Assembly (NCBI RefSeq): GCF_016612865.1
Contig: NZ_JAENZZ010000002.1
Location: 806,001-870,000, forward strand
DNA length: 64,000 nucleotides
Reading direction: 5' to 3'
Origin: Blastococcus sp. TML/M2B
GTDB taxonomy: Bacteria; Actinomycetota; Actinomycetes; Mycobacteriales; Geodermatophilaceae
Shown here: piece after piece, positions 16,786-25,464 of the stretch
How positions within the stretch are numbered: position 1 is the stretch's first letter
Layout of the letters: every line of letters starts with the position of its first letter
Notes under the pieces: model-generated
Told to the model about the DNA's origin: nothing
Database searches by the model: none
Seen by the model: only the letters and a program-made list of their open reading frames with translations
Translations under genes and position numbers: made by a program

Positions 16786-17301
16786 TCAGGGACAGGTCTC
16801 CTCGCGCTTCACCACACCGAAGTCGAGCTGCCCCTCGACGTCGCCGGTGACCCGCTGCCCGGGCGGCACGTTCTGATCGCAGACGATCCAGTTCGAGTCG
16901 AGGACCTGGTTCCGGCTGCCCAGCAGGTCGTGGGAGACGCTGTAGAAGACGCCGAGCTCCTGCACCGCGTCCTGCGCCGACTGCAGGTCCGAGCCGACGA
17001 GGTCGGGCATGACGAAGTCGACGGTGCTCGCGCTCGGGGCGCTGCTCGTCGCCTGCGGAGTCGGTGCCGGTGGGACGGTCGAGGACGGCGCGGTCGTCGT
17101 CGGGGTGGTCGTCGCTGCGGCGCGCGGCGCGGCCGAGGCGGACGCCGAGGACGACGACGTGGTCGCGGCTGCGGACGTGCCGGCCTCGCCGCTGAGGCCG
17201 CCCACCACCGCACCGCCGATGCCGATCACGGCCAGGCCGCCGACGACGACCCACCACGGCAGCGCGGAGGACTGCGGGCCGGCTCCCGTCGGGTGCGCCA
17301 T
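16786..17301 (-). CDS. Membrane-anchored single-PASTA-domain protein
   Basis: The 171-residue product has a short cytoplasmic N-terminus, one membrane helix (LPWWVVVGGLAVIGIGGAVV), a long Ser/Thr/Ala/Pro-rich linker and one C-terminal PASTA domain (MPDLVGSDLQSAQDAVQELG, VCDQNVPPGQRV). PASTA domains bind muropeptides or beta-lactams in Ser/Thr kinases and PBPs; here no kinase is attached. The start codon overlaps the stop of the upstream helix-hairpin-helix gene by one base (TGATG), so the two are coupled. Confidence 0.82.
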   Translation of the reverse strand: MAHPTGAGPQSSALPWWVVVGGLAVIGIGGAVVGGLSGEAGTSAAATTSSSSASASAAPRAAATTTPTTTAPSSTVPPAPTPQATSSAPSASTVDFVMPDLVGSDLQSAQDAVQELGVFYSVSHDLLGSRNQVLDSNWIVCDQNVPPGQRVTGDVEGQLDFGVVKREETCP

Positions 17302-18008
17302 CAGAAGACCGCGCGTTCCTGCAGGCTCTCGAGGGCCGACGCCGTCAGCGGCACCCTCACCACCAGCTCGGCCATGTCGTACCAGGGGCCGATCGCCCGT
17401 CGCTGGACGATGGCTTCCGCCGCAACGGCGTCGATGCCGGTGACGCGCGCGATCACCTCGGCCGGGGCGGTGTTGACGTCGATCAGGCCGCCGTCGTCGT
17501 AGCCGCGACCGAGGTCGGGACGGCCGATCCCGAGCTCACGCTGCAGGCCCGGGTTGGCCTCGATGAGCCGTCGCGTCTCCTCGCGGCGGGCCCGCGCGGC
17601 GAGCGCACGGGCGACGAGCGGGTCGGCGTGCACGGGCACGACGCCGCCCCCGCCGTAGACGGCGCGGCGGAGGGGGCGCAGCTGGATGCAGGCCATGACG
17701 ATCACGAACAGCGCGCTGAGCCCGCCGATGGTGCTGAGCGTCGGGTTGCCCGACGTCCCGTCCGGCTGCTGCGGGGGCATCAGCGAGAACAGGACGACGA
17801 GGTAGATGCCGGCGGCGGTGTAGGTCAGCGCCAAGGTGCGGACATCGCGTCGGCCGAGCCGGGTCGCCGCGTGCCAGAACGGCACGGCGGCGAAGATCCC
17901 GGCCGATGCGATGGCCAGCACGAGGTACCAGCCGCCGGCCCGGAACCGCTCGCCGGACGTGGACGGCCCCCGCGGCGGAGGAGCCGGGAGGTAGGGCGGC
18001 GGGGTCAC
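17301..18008 (-). CDS. Membrane protein with helix-hairpin-helix (ComEA-like) C-terminus
   Basis: The 235-residue product has a Pro-rich N-terminus and membrane segments WYLVLAIASAGIFAAVPFWH, LALTYTAAGIYLVVLFSLM and IGGLSALFVIVMACIQL. The soluble C-terminus contains LIDVNTAPAEVIARVTGID and then AIVQRRAIGPW, a helix-hairpin-helix pair of the ComEA/T2SK type. GTG 18008 begins the Pro-rich head. This membrane layout with a short DNA-binding-like tail is common in actinobacteria beside PASTA proteins; its function is unknown. Confidence 0.75.
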   Translation of the reverse strand: MTPPPYLPAPPPRGPSTSGERFRAGGWYLVLAIASAGIFAAVPFWHAATRLGRRDVRTLALTYTAAGIYLVVLFSLMPPQQPDGTSGNPTLSTIGGLSALFVIVMACIQLRPLRRAVYGGGGVVPVHADPLVARALAARARREETRRLIEANPGLQRELGIGRPDLGRGYDDGGLIDVNTAPAEVIARVTGIDAVAAEAIVQRRAIGPWYDMAELVVRVPLTASALESLQERAVF

Positions 18009-18081
18009 GCGGTTCCCTTCGGTGCAGCGGTTCGGTCGAGCGACGGTGCTCGGCGGCGCGGACCGCTGCCCCGCGGTGGGG

Positions 18082-18252
18082 TCAGCGAGCCACGTTGTCC
18101 CGGAGCTGCGCAGGCGACGGCACCGGCGGCTGCTCGCGGAAGCCCGCGTCGAAGCGCTGGGTGACGGCGATCTCGCCGGTGTCGGGGGCGGCATGCCGGC
18201 CGGCTCGCGGAAGAGCGAACTCGGCGGTCTGGTCGAGGAGGTGCTTGGCCAC
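18082..18252 (-). CDS. Small hypothetical protein, 56 residues
   Basis: GTG 18252 follows AAGGGA at 7 bp. The product opens with AKHLLDQTAEFALPRAG and ends PSPAQLRDNVAR, Pro- and Arg-rich with no domain recognised. It lies between the zinc-ribbon gene and the helix-hairpin-helix gene on the same strand. Support comes only from the ribosome binding site and plausible composition. Confidence 0.4.
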   Translation of the reverse strand: MAKHLLDQTAEFALPRAGRHAAPDTGEIAVTQRFDAGFREQPPVPSPAQLRDNVAR

Positions 18253-18421
18253 AGCTGGTCCCTTTCGTGGTCGTCGCACCAAGCTACGGAACGCCTGACG
18301 TCACATCCGGAACTGACACGGCATCTCCGGGGCGGGCGGGACCGGCGCGGCGTCTGGGGCGACCGAGAAGTCGACGGGTCGACATCCCCACGCGTCGCCC
18401 ACCGGATGTGGCCTGGGCGAG

Positions 18422-18917
18422 TCAGAAGTCGCACATCCCGCACGTGCCGTTCCGGGACTTCTCCATGTTGTGCTTCTCGCAGATGTCGCCTCGCACGACC
18501 TCGACACCGGCGGGTGCCGCCTCCCCCGCCGGGGCGGTAGTCGGGCAACTCGATCAACGTCTCGGCAGACGGGTTGACGTACGTCTTCCCCGCCCATGCC
18601 ACGGCCCGCCCACCCCGGCCGAGGGCGATGTACGAGCCGCTGTGGACGATCCAGACCTGGTCGTGCTCGACGCCGGAGAGGTGGCTCTCGATCAGCGGCC
18701 AGTTGCTCCGGGCGGCACCGAACTCCGGCAACGCCTCGGCCAGCGACGCGAAGTACCGCCGTCCCTCACCGCGCAGTTCACGCTCGCACAGCGTGCAGAT
18801 CTCGCCGTCGGTGTCGGCGGCCTGGATGACCGGCTTGCCGACGAGGTGCGAACAGCCTCGAATGTGTCGCCGCCCGCCAGTTCCGGTGCGGAAGAGGGGC
18901 ACGTCCGACGCGCTCAC
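18422..18917 (-). CDS. Zinc-binding protein with C-terminal zinc ribbon, one frameshift
   Basis: The N-terminal part has GRRHIRGCSHLVG and ICTLCEREL (a CxxC zinc site), then a beta-rich segment DQVWIVHSGSYIALGRGGRA and AWAGKTYVNPSAETLIELPDY. The frame then breaks in a C/G-rich stretch (18523-18534). Removing one base of the run at 18531-18534 restores RPAGEAAPAGVEVVRGDICE and then KHNMEKSRNGTCGMCDF before the stop at 18422. This tail is a zinc ribbon C-x2-HNM-x5-G-x-C-x2-C, with the same spacing as the tail of the 35595-36179 product. Start is GTG 18917. The corrected length is about 165 residues. Function unknown; it lies next to a helicase and an exonuclease. Confidence 0.65.
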
Positions 18918-19011
18918 GCAGTGACTCCGTCCTGTTGGTCGCGAGCAGTGTCGATCAACGGTGTGACAGTTCGGGCCGGCCGCCGTCGGACGGTGGCTCC
19001 GATCAGCCGAC

Positions 19012-20658
19012 TCAGCCCGGCGACGAGTGGGTGAGTCGCCGGACGACGGCCTCGCCGCCGACGCGGCGGATGAGCTCCAGGTCGCCGCAGACGACCAGCA
19101 GGTCGCGGGCGCGGGACAGTCCGACGTAGAGCATCTCCCGGGCGCGGGACTCGTCCCGGAAACCGTTCACCGCCAGGACGACGGCCGGCCGCTCGAGCCC
19201 CTTGAACCCGAGGACGTGCCCGTAGAACACGTCCTCGCCGTCCCAGAAGGACGACCAGTACGAGTCCTGGCCGGCCTGCTGACGGGCCGCCTGCTCGGGG
19301 TGCCGCCGGTAGGTCGTCAGCAGCGCGACGGCGTCGTACGGGTAGCCGTCGTCGAGCAGCCCCTCGATGGCGTCGTCGGCAGCATCGAGGGCGTCGTCGG
19401 TCGCGCACTGGACGAAGCGCACCGGCACGCCGTTACCGCCGCGGTTCTTCATCTGCGACGTCGTCAGGCTGCCGAAGGTGCCGGCGATCTGCTTGGTGTT
19501 GCGCAGGTTCTCGGTGAGGTTGATCGGCGTCAGGGCCACCGTCGGACGCCCCTGCCGGGCGAAGACCCGCTGCCCCTCGTCGGCGAAGACGTACAGGCAG
19601 CCGTCGTCCGGGGATCGGAGCGCGGCAACCACCGCAGGCCACCAGCTCTCGGCGAAGTCCTGCGCCTCGTCGATCACGATGGCGTCGAAGCGCTCCGCTT
19701 CGGGCAGCTGCCCGGCCAGGGCCACCATCTCCTGGGGCAGGAGCTCCTCCCAGTACGGGCTGTCGTCGTCCGATCCGGCGGGCACGCCCCACGCGATTCC
19801 GAGGTAGTGGAAGGTGCCGACGTAGGCGGGCTGCTGCTTGGCCGGCCACGTGGCGACCCGGCGCTTGAGGAACTCGGCGAGGCCGCGCGAGTAGCACATG
19901 ACGGCGACCCGCTGACCCTCCGCGGTGAGCCGCCGCGCCTTCTCGAGCGCGAGCCACGTCTTGCCCGAACCCGCGCCACCGCGGATCTCGACGCGGGAGT
20001 TGCCCTCGAGCATGTCGAGGACGCGCGCCTGGTCGCGGGTGAGCAGATCGCACTCGGCCTCGCGCTCGTGCAGGCCGGCGACCAGGTCCTGCTGCGGGAT
20101 GCCGACGCCCTGCAGGCACTCGACGAGCCGATCGACCTCCTCGGCCGTCGGTGCCGGCACGTCCTGCTCGAGCTGCCGGAGGGCCGACGCGATGCGGCCG
20201 GCGGCCCCCGGCAGGTCGGTCCGGTCGAGCACCAGCCAGCGCGGAGCGTCAGGGGCCGCGAAGTCCTCCGGCAGTGTCGTCGTGGGCAGCGCGACGAGGT
20301 GGACCATCCGCGGGTCGCCGGCGCTCCAGCGCCGGTCCTTGCGGAGGTAGTCGCGCAGCAGGTACTTGCACACCTTGGCCTGGTCGACCGGGCGGATCCG
20401 CTTGTCGATGCCGCCGCCGTGCTGGCGCCACTCCCCGTCCCGGAGAGAGACGCTGCCGCCCTTCACCTCGATGACGGCGATGCCGAACCCGGGCCAGGCG
20501 ACGATGACGTCGGCCTCGCGGTCCTCCTTGCGGTCGGTGAACCGCTGCCCGCAGACGAGGACGGCGTCATCGGGCAGCTGCTCGCTCAGCGCCTCGGCGA
20601 ACAGCCGCTCGGCGGGCGAGCCGAAGTCCGCGTCCGCCGGGAGGATGCGCGCCGTCAC
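19012..20658 (-). CDS. NERD-domain UvrD-like SF1 helicase
   Basis: The 548-residue product begins with a nuclease-related domain (NERD): EADVIVAWPGFGIAVIEVKG carries the D-x-ExK core. From about residue 190 a UvrD/PcrA-like helicase follows: Walker A GGAGSGKTWLA, DEAQDF motif II, ENLRNT, GFKGLERPAV (motif V-like) and YVGLSRAR (motif VI). Such NERD-UvrD proteins act on DNA and are common in defence islands. GTG 20658 overlaps the stop of the upstream exonuclease gene (GTGA), so the pair is translationally coupled. Confidence 0.85.
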   Translation of the reverse strand: MTARILPADADFGSPAERLFAEALSEQLPDDAVLVCGQRFTDRKEDREADVIVAWPGFGIAVIEVKGGSVSLRDGEWRQHGGGIDKRIRPVDQAKVCKYLLRDYLRKDRRWSAGDPRMVHLVALPTTTLPEDFAAPDAPRWLVLDRTDLPGAAGRIASALRQLEQDVPAPTAEEVDRLVECLQGVGIPQQDLVAGLHEREAECDLLTRDQARVLDMLEGNSRVEIRGGAGSGKTWLALEKARRLTAEGQRVAVMCYSRGLAEFLKRRVATWPAKQQPAYVGTFHYLGIAWGVPAGSDDDSPYWEELLPQEMVALAGQLPEAERFDAIVIDEAQDFAESWWPAVVAALRSPDDGCLYVFADEGQRVFARQGRPTVALTPINLTENLRNTKQIAGTFGSLTTSQMKNRGGNGVPVRFVQCATDDALDAADDAIEGLLDDGYPYDAVALLTTYRRHPEQAARQQAGQDSYWSSFWDGEDVFYGHVLGFKGLERPAVVLAVNGFRDESRAREMLYVGLSRARDLLVVCGDLELIRRVGGEAVVRRLTHSSPG

Positions 20659-21953
20659 GCGGGGGCTCCGACCGCCGAGAGGGACTCCCAGTAGACCGCC
20701 TCGCTGATGACCCGGACGCCGAGCGCCCGCGCCTTGGCCGCCTTTCCCGACTGCGAGTGCGGGTCTGCGCAGACGAGCACGGCGGTCTGCTTCGAGACCG
20801 AGGTCGCGGGCACCAGTCCGGCGTCCCGCGCCGACTGCTCCAGGTCCGCGCGGGCGCGGCTCATGGCACCGGTGAACACGACCTTGTCCCCGGTCGCGAA
20901 GACCCCCGGCCGTCGCGGCAGGGAGACCTGCGCGCCGCTGCGGACGACGGCCAGGGCCAGGTCGACGTCCCGGCCGGTCAGCCCGAGCAGGACCGCGACC
21001 CGCTCGAGATCGGCCCGCTCCTCCGTGGTGACGACGCCGTCGGCGTACGCCGTCGTGGCGAGCGCCTCCAGGTAGATCCGGTGCGCCGCGACGACGTGGT
21101 CGGCACCGCAGCCGAGCTCGCCGGCGAGAGCCAGGAGCTGATCTGCCTCCGTGACGCTGACCAGCCGGTCCTCCAGCACCTGGTCGAGGACGGCGAGGTA
21201 CGGCGCCATGCTCGGCGGCGCGTCGTCGAGCGCGGGCAACGCCGCCACCAGGCCGCCGAGATAACCGTCGCGCTGCCGGACCGCCGCGGTCGCGGCGGTC
21301 CGGGGCAGCGTCGGGCACGGCGGGCAGGGGTCGCCGGCGTGCACGGCAGCCGCCGTCACGAGGTCCGCCCAGCCACCGCCCATGGGCTCGAAGCCGAGGT
21401 AGCTGCCGTCCTCGGAGAAGTCGACGCGGAAGCCGGCACCGGCGAGCGAGCCCTGACCGAGGTCGGACGCCAGCATCGACAGCATCAGCTCGGCCGTGGC
21501 GCGGGCGTCGTGGAGCGCGGCGTGGGCCTGGGCGAGCGGGATGTCGAGGAAGCCGCAGAGCGCCTGCAGCGACCGGGTACCGGCGCCGAAGAACAACGGG
21601 GCCAGCCGCATCGTGCACAGCGACGGCGAGAGGGTGAACGACACCCCGGCGCGACCGAACTCACGCGCCAGGAAGCGCAGGTCGAAGAGCGCGTTGTGCG
21701 CGACGACGACCCGACCGGCGAGCAGCGAGCGGAGGTGCGGCGCGACGTCGCCGAAGAGCGGGGCGTCGACGACGTCGGCTGCCCGGATGCCGTGGATCGC
21801 CGTCGGGCCGACGTCCCGGCCCGGGTTCAGCAGCGTCTCGAACTCGGCCTCCACCTCGCCGCGGGAGTCGAGGAGGACGATCCCGACCTCCAGCACCCGG
21901 TCGGTCCGCGGGGACAGGCCCGTGGTCTCCACGTCGATCACGGCCACCGTCAC
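20655..21953 (-). CDS. DEDDh exonuclease with TerB-like and BRCT domains
   Basis: A 432-residue DnaQ-family protein. Exonuclease motifs: Exo I DVETTG (residues about 7-12), Exo II HNALFD and Exo IIIe HAALHDARAT. The middle region (VVTTEERADLERVAVLLGL) is like the TerB/tellurite-resistance fold. The C-terminus holds a BRCT domain: TGDKVVFTGAMSRARADLEQ and ALGVRVISEAVYWESL. The layout resembles actinobacterial DNA polymerase III epsilon-like proteins used in repair. It is coupled to the downstream NERD helicase, so the two likely work on the same DNA substrate. Confidence 0.85.
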   Translation of the reverse strand: MTVAVIDVETTGLSPRTDRVLEVGIVLLDSRGEVEAEFETLLNPGRDVGPTAIHGIRAADVVDAPLFGDVAPHLRSLLAGRVVVAHNALFDLRFLAREFGRAGVSFTLSPSLCTMRLAPLFFGAGTRSLQALCGFLDIPLAQAHAALHDARATAELMLSMLASDLGQGSLAGAGFRVDFSEDGSYLGFEPMGGGWADLVTAAAVHAGDPCPPCPTLPRTAATAAVRQRDGYLGGLVAALPALDDAPPSMAPYLAVLDQVLEDRLVSVTEADQLLALAGELGCGADHVVAAHRIYLEALATTAYADGVVTTEERADLERVAVLLGLTGRDVDLALAVVRSGAQVSLPRRPGVFATGDKVVFTGAMSRARADLEQSARDAGLVPATSVSKQTAVLVCADPHSQSGKAAKARALGVRVISEAVYWESLSAVGAPA

Positions 21954-22112
21954 GGCGAACCTCCTGAGCGCACTCTCGCGCCCCCGTGGCGCCGTCCGGA
22001 CGCTGCCACAGCCCGACCGACAATTCCCCGAGTTTCGATCCGGACGGGCCCCGCATCCGCCACAGTCACCCCACCGCCCACACGAGTGGGCCGGCGGACC
22101 CCTCTGCTGGCG

Positions 22113-23282
22113 TCAGTGCGGCTCGACGATGCGGGCCAGTGCGCGCTCCAGCGCCGCTATCGCCGCCCGCCGCTCCACCGGTTCGGTGAGCGCGAGCAGC
22201 GGCACGTGCACATGGTGGGTGGTCGAGGAGGTCCGCTCGAGCCGGAAACCCGGGAACTCCGCGCTGACGGCGACGGCGTCCTCGGGGTCCAGGCCGACGG
22301 AGAGCGTCTGCGGACGCGCATAGGCGGCGACCCGCTCCTCCCCCAGCGGCCGCACGGCCACGTAGTGCGGCATGACCGACAGCGTCAGTGGGATCCGCTC
22401 GCCGAGCTCATCCACCAGCCGCTGGATGTGCGGATGCACCTTGACACCCGGCAACGCCTGGAACGACCGTGCGGGACCGGTCGGGCTCTCGGCCCGACCC
22501 GTCCGGGTGCGGTCCTTGCGAACCGGCCGGACGCCGAGCACCTCGACCGCGTCCCGACTGTCGGCGGAACGTCGGTAGAGCTCAGCGGGCTTGCCCATCA
22601 CGCCGGCCCCAGGCTCCTTGCGGGCCGACTGGCCCGTGGGCTGGATGAGGCCCCTGCCGACCATGTAGCGCCGGAACGTGTCGATCGACGGGCGGGCCTC
22701 CCCCGCACCCGGCCGCGGCGCGACGGCGTCGTGCAGCGCCTGCAGGGCCTTGAGCGTGAACAGCTCACCGAGCAGGTGCGCCGGGTCCGGCTGGAGCGCG
22801 TAGTCCTGCCGCACGCGGTCGACGGCGAGGCGCACGATCTCGTCGTGGTCGAAGGGCTGCCCGGCGGCGTCCTCGACCGGCACCACCCGCACGTCGGGGC
22901 GGTTACCGAGCACCGGACCGACGTCCTCGGCGAGCAGGAGGACGGCATGGGCGACGGAGAGCACCCAACCGCGGTCGTCCCGGTCGGGATGGTCGAACAC
23001 GTGCAGCTGCATGGGACGCGTCCCCTGGAGGCCGGCCTTCTCCGCGAGTGAGCGGAGCACGGCGTTGGCGAGCGTCTCCCCCTCGTGCAGGAAGGTGCCG
23101 GGGAGCGCCCACTCCCCCTCGTGCGCGCCGCCGTCGGGCCTTCGGTGCTGCACGACACCGAGGGAACCCGTGCGCACGTCGACGACAAGGACGGCCGTGT
23201 CGACCGCGACGGACGGCCGGGGGTAGTCGGTCAGTCCGCGGTTCGACCGGTCGTGGTGACGCCGCACGCTCTCGTTGCTCAC
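22113..23282 (-). CDS. NrtR-like Nudix transcriptional regulator with extra C-terminal domain
   Basis: A 389-residue protein. Residues about 25-165 form a Nudix domain whose Nudix box is degenerate: PGTFLHEGETL then VLRSLAEKAG, where REUxEE is expected, so hydrolysis is unlikely. A winged helix typical of NrtR follows: LFTLKALQALHDAV, IDTFRRYMVGRGLIQPTG and GKPAELYRRS. NrtR proteins sense ADP-ribose-type ligands and repress NAD genes. About 110 further residues (IPLTLSVMPHYVAVRP, HHVHVPLLAL) look like a DUF5655-type domain. GTG 23282 seems nearly leaderless. It is divergent from the ARPP-1/ART/HD operon and is its probable regulator (inference). Confidence 0.8.
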   Translation of the reverse strand: MSNESVRRHHDRSNRGLTDYPRPSVAVDTAVLVVDVRTGSLGVVQHRRPDGGAHEGEWALPGTFLHEGETLANAVLRSLAEKAGLQGTRPMQLHVFDHPDRDDRGWVLSVAHAVLLLAEDVGPVLGNRPDVRVVPVEDAAGQPFDHDEIVRLAVDRVRQDYALQPDPAHLLGELFTLKALQALHDAVAPRPGAGEARPSIDTFRRYMVGRGLIQPTGQSARKEPGAGVMGKPAELYRRSADSRDAVEVLGVRPVRKDRTRTGRAESPTGPARSFQALPGVKVHPHIQRLVDELGERIPLTLSVMPHYVAVRPLGEERVAAYARPQTLSVGLDPEDAVAVSAEFPGFRLERTSSTTHHVHVPLLALTEPVERRAAIAALERALARIVEPH

Positions 23283-23355
23283 ACGGTTGACATTACCGGC
23301 ATGTGTGCGTCAAAGTCTGATTACAAGCAAAAGTGCTTCGAAGTAGGGAGACGCC
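23283..23355. promoter_or_regulatory. Divergent promoter/operator between the Nudix regulator and the ART operon
   Basis: This 73-bp gap is markedly more AT-rich than its surroundings. It holds TTGAC (23287-23291) and GTCAA (23309-23313) as an inverted pair, the first also serving as a good -35 (TTGACA) for the rightward operon. A second inverted repeat, AAGCA-AAAG-TGCTT, lies at 23325-23338. These are candidate operators for the NrtR-like regulator. AGGGAGA (23345-23351) is the ribosome binding site of the next gene. Confidence 0.5.
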
Positions 23356-24207
23356 ATGACCTCCTCCACCACCAGGCTGCACGTCGGGCAGGGCACGCAC
23401 CGCGGTCCGCTCACCGTCTTCCCGATCTGGACGGACGCGCCGTCCACGCCCCGCGGGTACCTGACGGGGGCGTCCGCACCTGTCGACGTCGCGGAGCGCG
23501 CCGGCACGCCCGCCGTGGACCAACTGGTGCTCACCAACCGTGGCGAGCGCCCGGTTCTCCTGCTCGCCGGCGAGCTGCTCGAGGGCGGCTGGCAGACGCG
23601 GGCGCTGACCGCCACGACGCTGCTGGCGCCGGGCACGCCGTCCGTCGAGCGTGTGGTGTGCGTCGAGGAGGGCCGGTGGGGCGGCGACCTCGCCCACGCG
23701 CGGAAGGCGCGGCGCGTGCCCTTCGCCGTGCGCGCCCGGTTCGACCGCCCCGACGCCCAGCAGGCGGTCTGGGAGCGCGTCAGCCGGTACGACGCCGTCG
23801 CAGGGCCGTCGCACACCGGGTCACTGGCCGACCGGCTGGACCGCACCGCCCCCGCGGCCCGTGACCTGACTCGCGGGCTCCGCCCCCTCGCCGGGCAGCG
23901 CGGGCTCCTCGTCGGCATCGCCGGCCGCCCCGCTTGGCTGGAGGTGTTCGACAGCGGGCGGACGCTCGCCGAGCACTGGTCGGGTCTCCTGCACGCGGCA
24001 GCCCTCGACGGCCTGGGCAGATCGCCCCTCCGCACGCCGGGCGCGGCGGCACGCTCGTTCGCCGAACGTGTCGAAGGCACCCGGCACACTGCCGTCAGCC
24101 CGGCCGGTCTCGGCCGCCGGCTGTCCGGCGGCACCCATCTCCGCGTGGACGACGTCCGCTGGCACGACCGCACCATCCACCTCTCCGCCGTCCTCCAGGA
24201 GGCCTGA
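23356..24207 (+). CDS. ARPP-1-like domain protein
   Basis: The 283-residue product has the look of the ARPP-1 family (a domain named for its genomic association with ADP-ribosylglycohydrolase and rhodanese/phosphatase proteins): GPLTVFPIWTDAP, NRGERPVLLLAGELLEGGWQ and VVCVEEGRW. No catalytic motif is certain. In known contexts the family sits among NAD/ADP-ribose genes. The ATG is preceded by AGGGAGA. The stop TGA abuts the ATG of the ADP-ribosyltransferase gene, so this is the first gene of a three-gene operon. Confidence 0.72.
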   Translation: MTSSTTRLHVGQGTHRGPLTVFPIWTDAPSTPRGYLTGASAPVDVAERAGTPAVDQLVLTNRGERPVLLLAGELLEGGWQTRALTATTLLAPGTPSVERVVCVEEGRWGGDLAHARKARRVPFAVRARFDRPDAQQAVWERVSRYDAVAGPSHTGSLADRLDRTAPAARDLTRGLRPLAGQRGLLVGIAGRPAWLEVFDSGRTLAEHWSGLLHAAALDGLGRSPLRTPGAAARSFAERVEGTRHTAVSPAGLGRRLSGGTHLRVDDVRWHDRTIHLSAVLQEA

Positions 24208-25464
24208 ATGCTGTTCGACGAGGTGCGCCGCCGCGTGACCGAGAGCGTCGCCGACTGGGACGACGAGGACGTCCACCTCCGCGTGGAGGAGACCGCACGG
24301 CACCCCGTGCACGTGACCATCAGCAGCAAGCACCCCTCGACCTACTTCACCCAGCGGGTGGACCTGGCCGCCGACGGCACCGTCCACCTGCCGGCGCCTG
24401 ACGACGGCTTCACCTCGGTCACTGCGACGGGCAGCAGCGCAAGAACGGCGACCAGCACGGAGGAGGCCGCTGCGCTCATCGCGGGGGCGGTGTCGGATGC
24501 CGTCCGGGTGCTGCGGGAGCTCCAGGCCAGGAACCTCGAGTGGGCCCGACCTGCCACCCAGCCGCAGGTGACGGCCGACGACCTGGCGGCGGCGTGCACG
24601 CTCTGGCAGGGCGGCCAGAACGTCGGGTCCTCACCGGTGCGCGCGGCGGCGCGGGTGCTCAGCGGGGTCCGCCACTACTTCCACGCGGACTTCATCACCG
24701 CCTATGAAGAGAAGGCCCGGACGACGCCTGAGGTCCTGGCCGCCGGCGTGGCCCTGTTGCGGGCGGTCAACGCGGCACAGCCACAGGACGCGGACGGCTG
24801 GCCCGCCCGCGTCGGGCTCCCTGCAGGCGGGTTCGCCGGTCGGGGCATCTCGTCGAAGCCCGCCGAGGACCCGCAGATCGAGAAGCGTCTGGCGACCGGG
24901 CGGATCGAGATGCCGCTCTGGGGCGTCTCCCTCTCCCCCGACGTGGCGGCCGGCTTCGGGACGCGGTTCCTGTTCGAGCTCGTCGGTGCGTTCCCCGCCG
25001 TCCCGGCCTGGGTGCACTCGGGCATCAAGGACGAGGAGCAGGAGCTGATCACCGGCGGGCAGTACCGGGTGCTGTCGCAGGAGGAGCGCGACGGGACCAC
25101 GCACGTCCGGCTGCGCTGGATCGGCGCGAGCGGCGACAGGGTCGGCTCCGACGCGCTGCTGCTGTCCGTGCTCGGCGCCGTCTCCGACGTCATGGACAGC
25201 GAGCTGAGGCGAACCGCGGACGCCGAGACGCTGCGTCTGGGCCTGGGCCTGGGCCGCGACAACTGGGCGGAGATCACCCGGAAGGCCGAGTCGGACACCG
25301 CCAGAGTGGTCCGATATTGGGAGCTGGACGCCGACTGGAACGCCAAGGGCGACGATCCGTACACCCATGCCGCTGCCATCCGCGCGGCCTCACGGACGAC
25401 CACCGTGACGGCGGACGTCAACTCGATCGTCGCCGCCGTCCTAACGGGCAAGGAGACCCCATGA
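24208..25464 (+). CDS. ADP-ribosyltransferase (R-S-ExE type)
   Basis: The 418-residue product has an N-terminal beta/alpha region of unknown type, then an ART fold in about residues 130-290. Key signals in order: GRG with Arg212 (motif R), a SLS strand at 241-243 followed by PDVAAGFG (motif S), and DEEQELITGGQYRVL with Glu277-x-Glu279 (motif ExE). The surrounding phrases LPLWG-like MPLWGVSLSP and VPAWVHSG are typical of the fold. Such enzymes transfer ADP-ribose from NAD to protein or nucleic acid. The target is unknown. The C-terminal 130 residues may bind a partner. It overlaps the next gene by ATGA. Confidence 0.72.
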   Translation: MLFDEVRRRVTESVADWDDEDVHLRVEETARHPVHVTISSKHPSTYFTQRVDLAADGTVHLPAPDDGFTSVTATGSSARTATSTEEAAALIAGAVSDAVRVLRELQARNLEWARPATQPQVTADDLAAACTLWQGGQNVGSSPVRAAARVLSGVRHYFHADFITAYEEKARTTPEVLAAGVALLRAVNAAQPQDADGWPARVGLPAGGFAGRGISSKPAEDPQIEKRLATGRIEMPLWGVSLSPDVAAGFGTRFLFELVGAFPAVPAWVHSGIKDEEQELITGGQYRVLSQEERDGTTHVRLRWIGASGDRVGSDALLLSVLGAVSDVMDSELRRTADAETLRLGLGLGRDNWAEITRKAESDTARVVRYWELDADWNAKGDDPYTHAAAIRAASRTTTVTADVNSIVAAVLTGKETP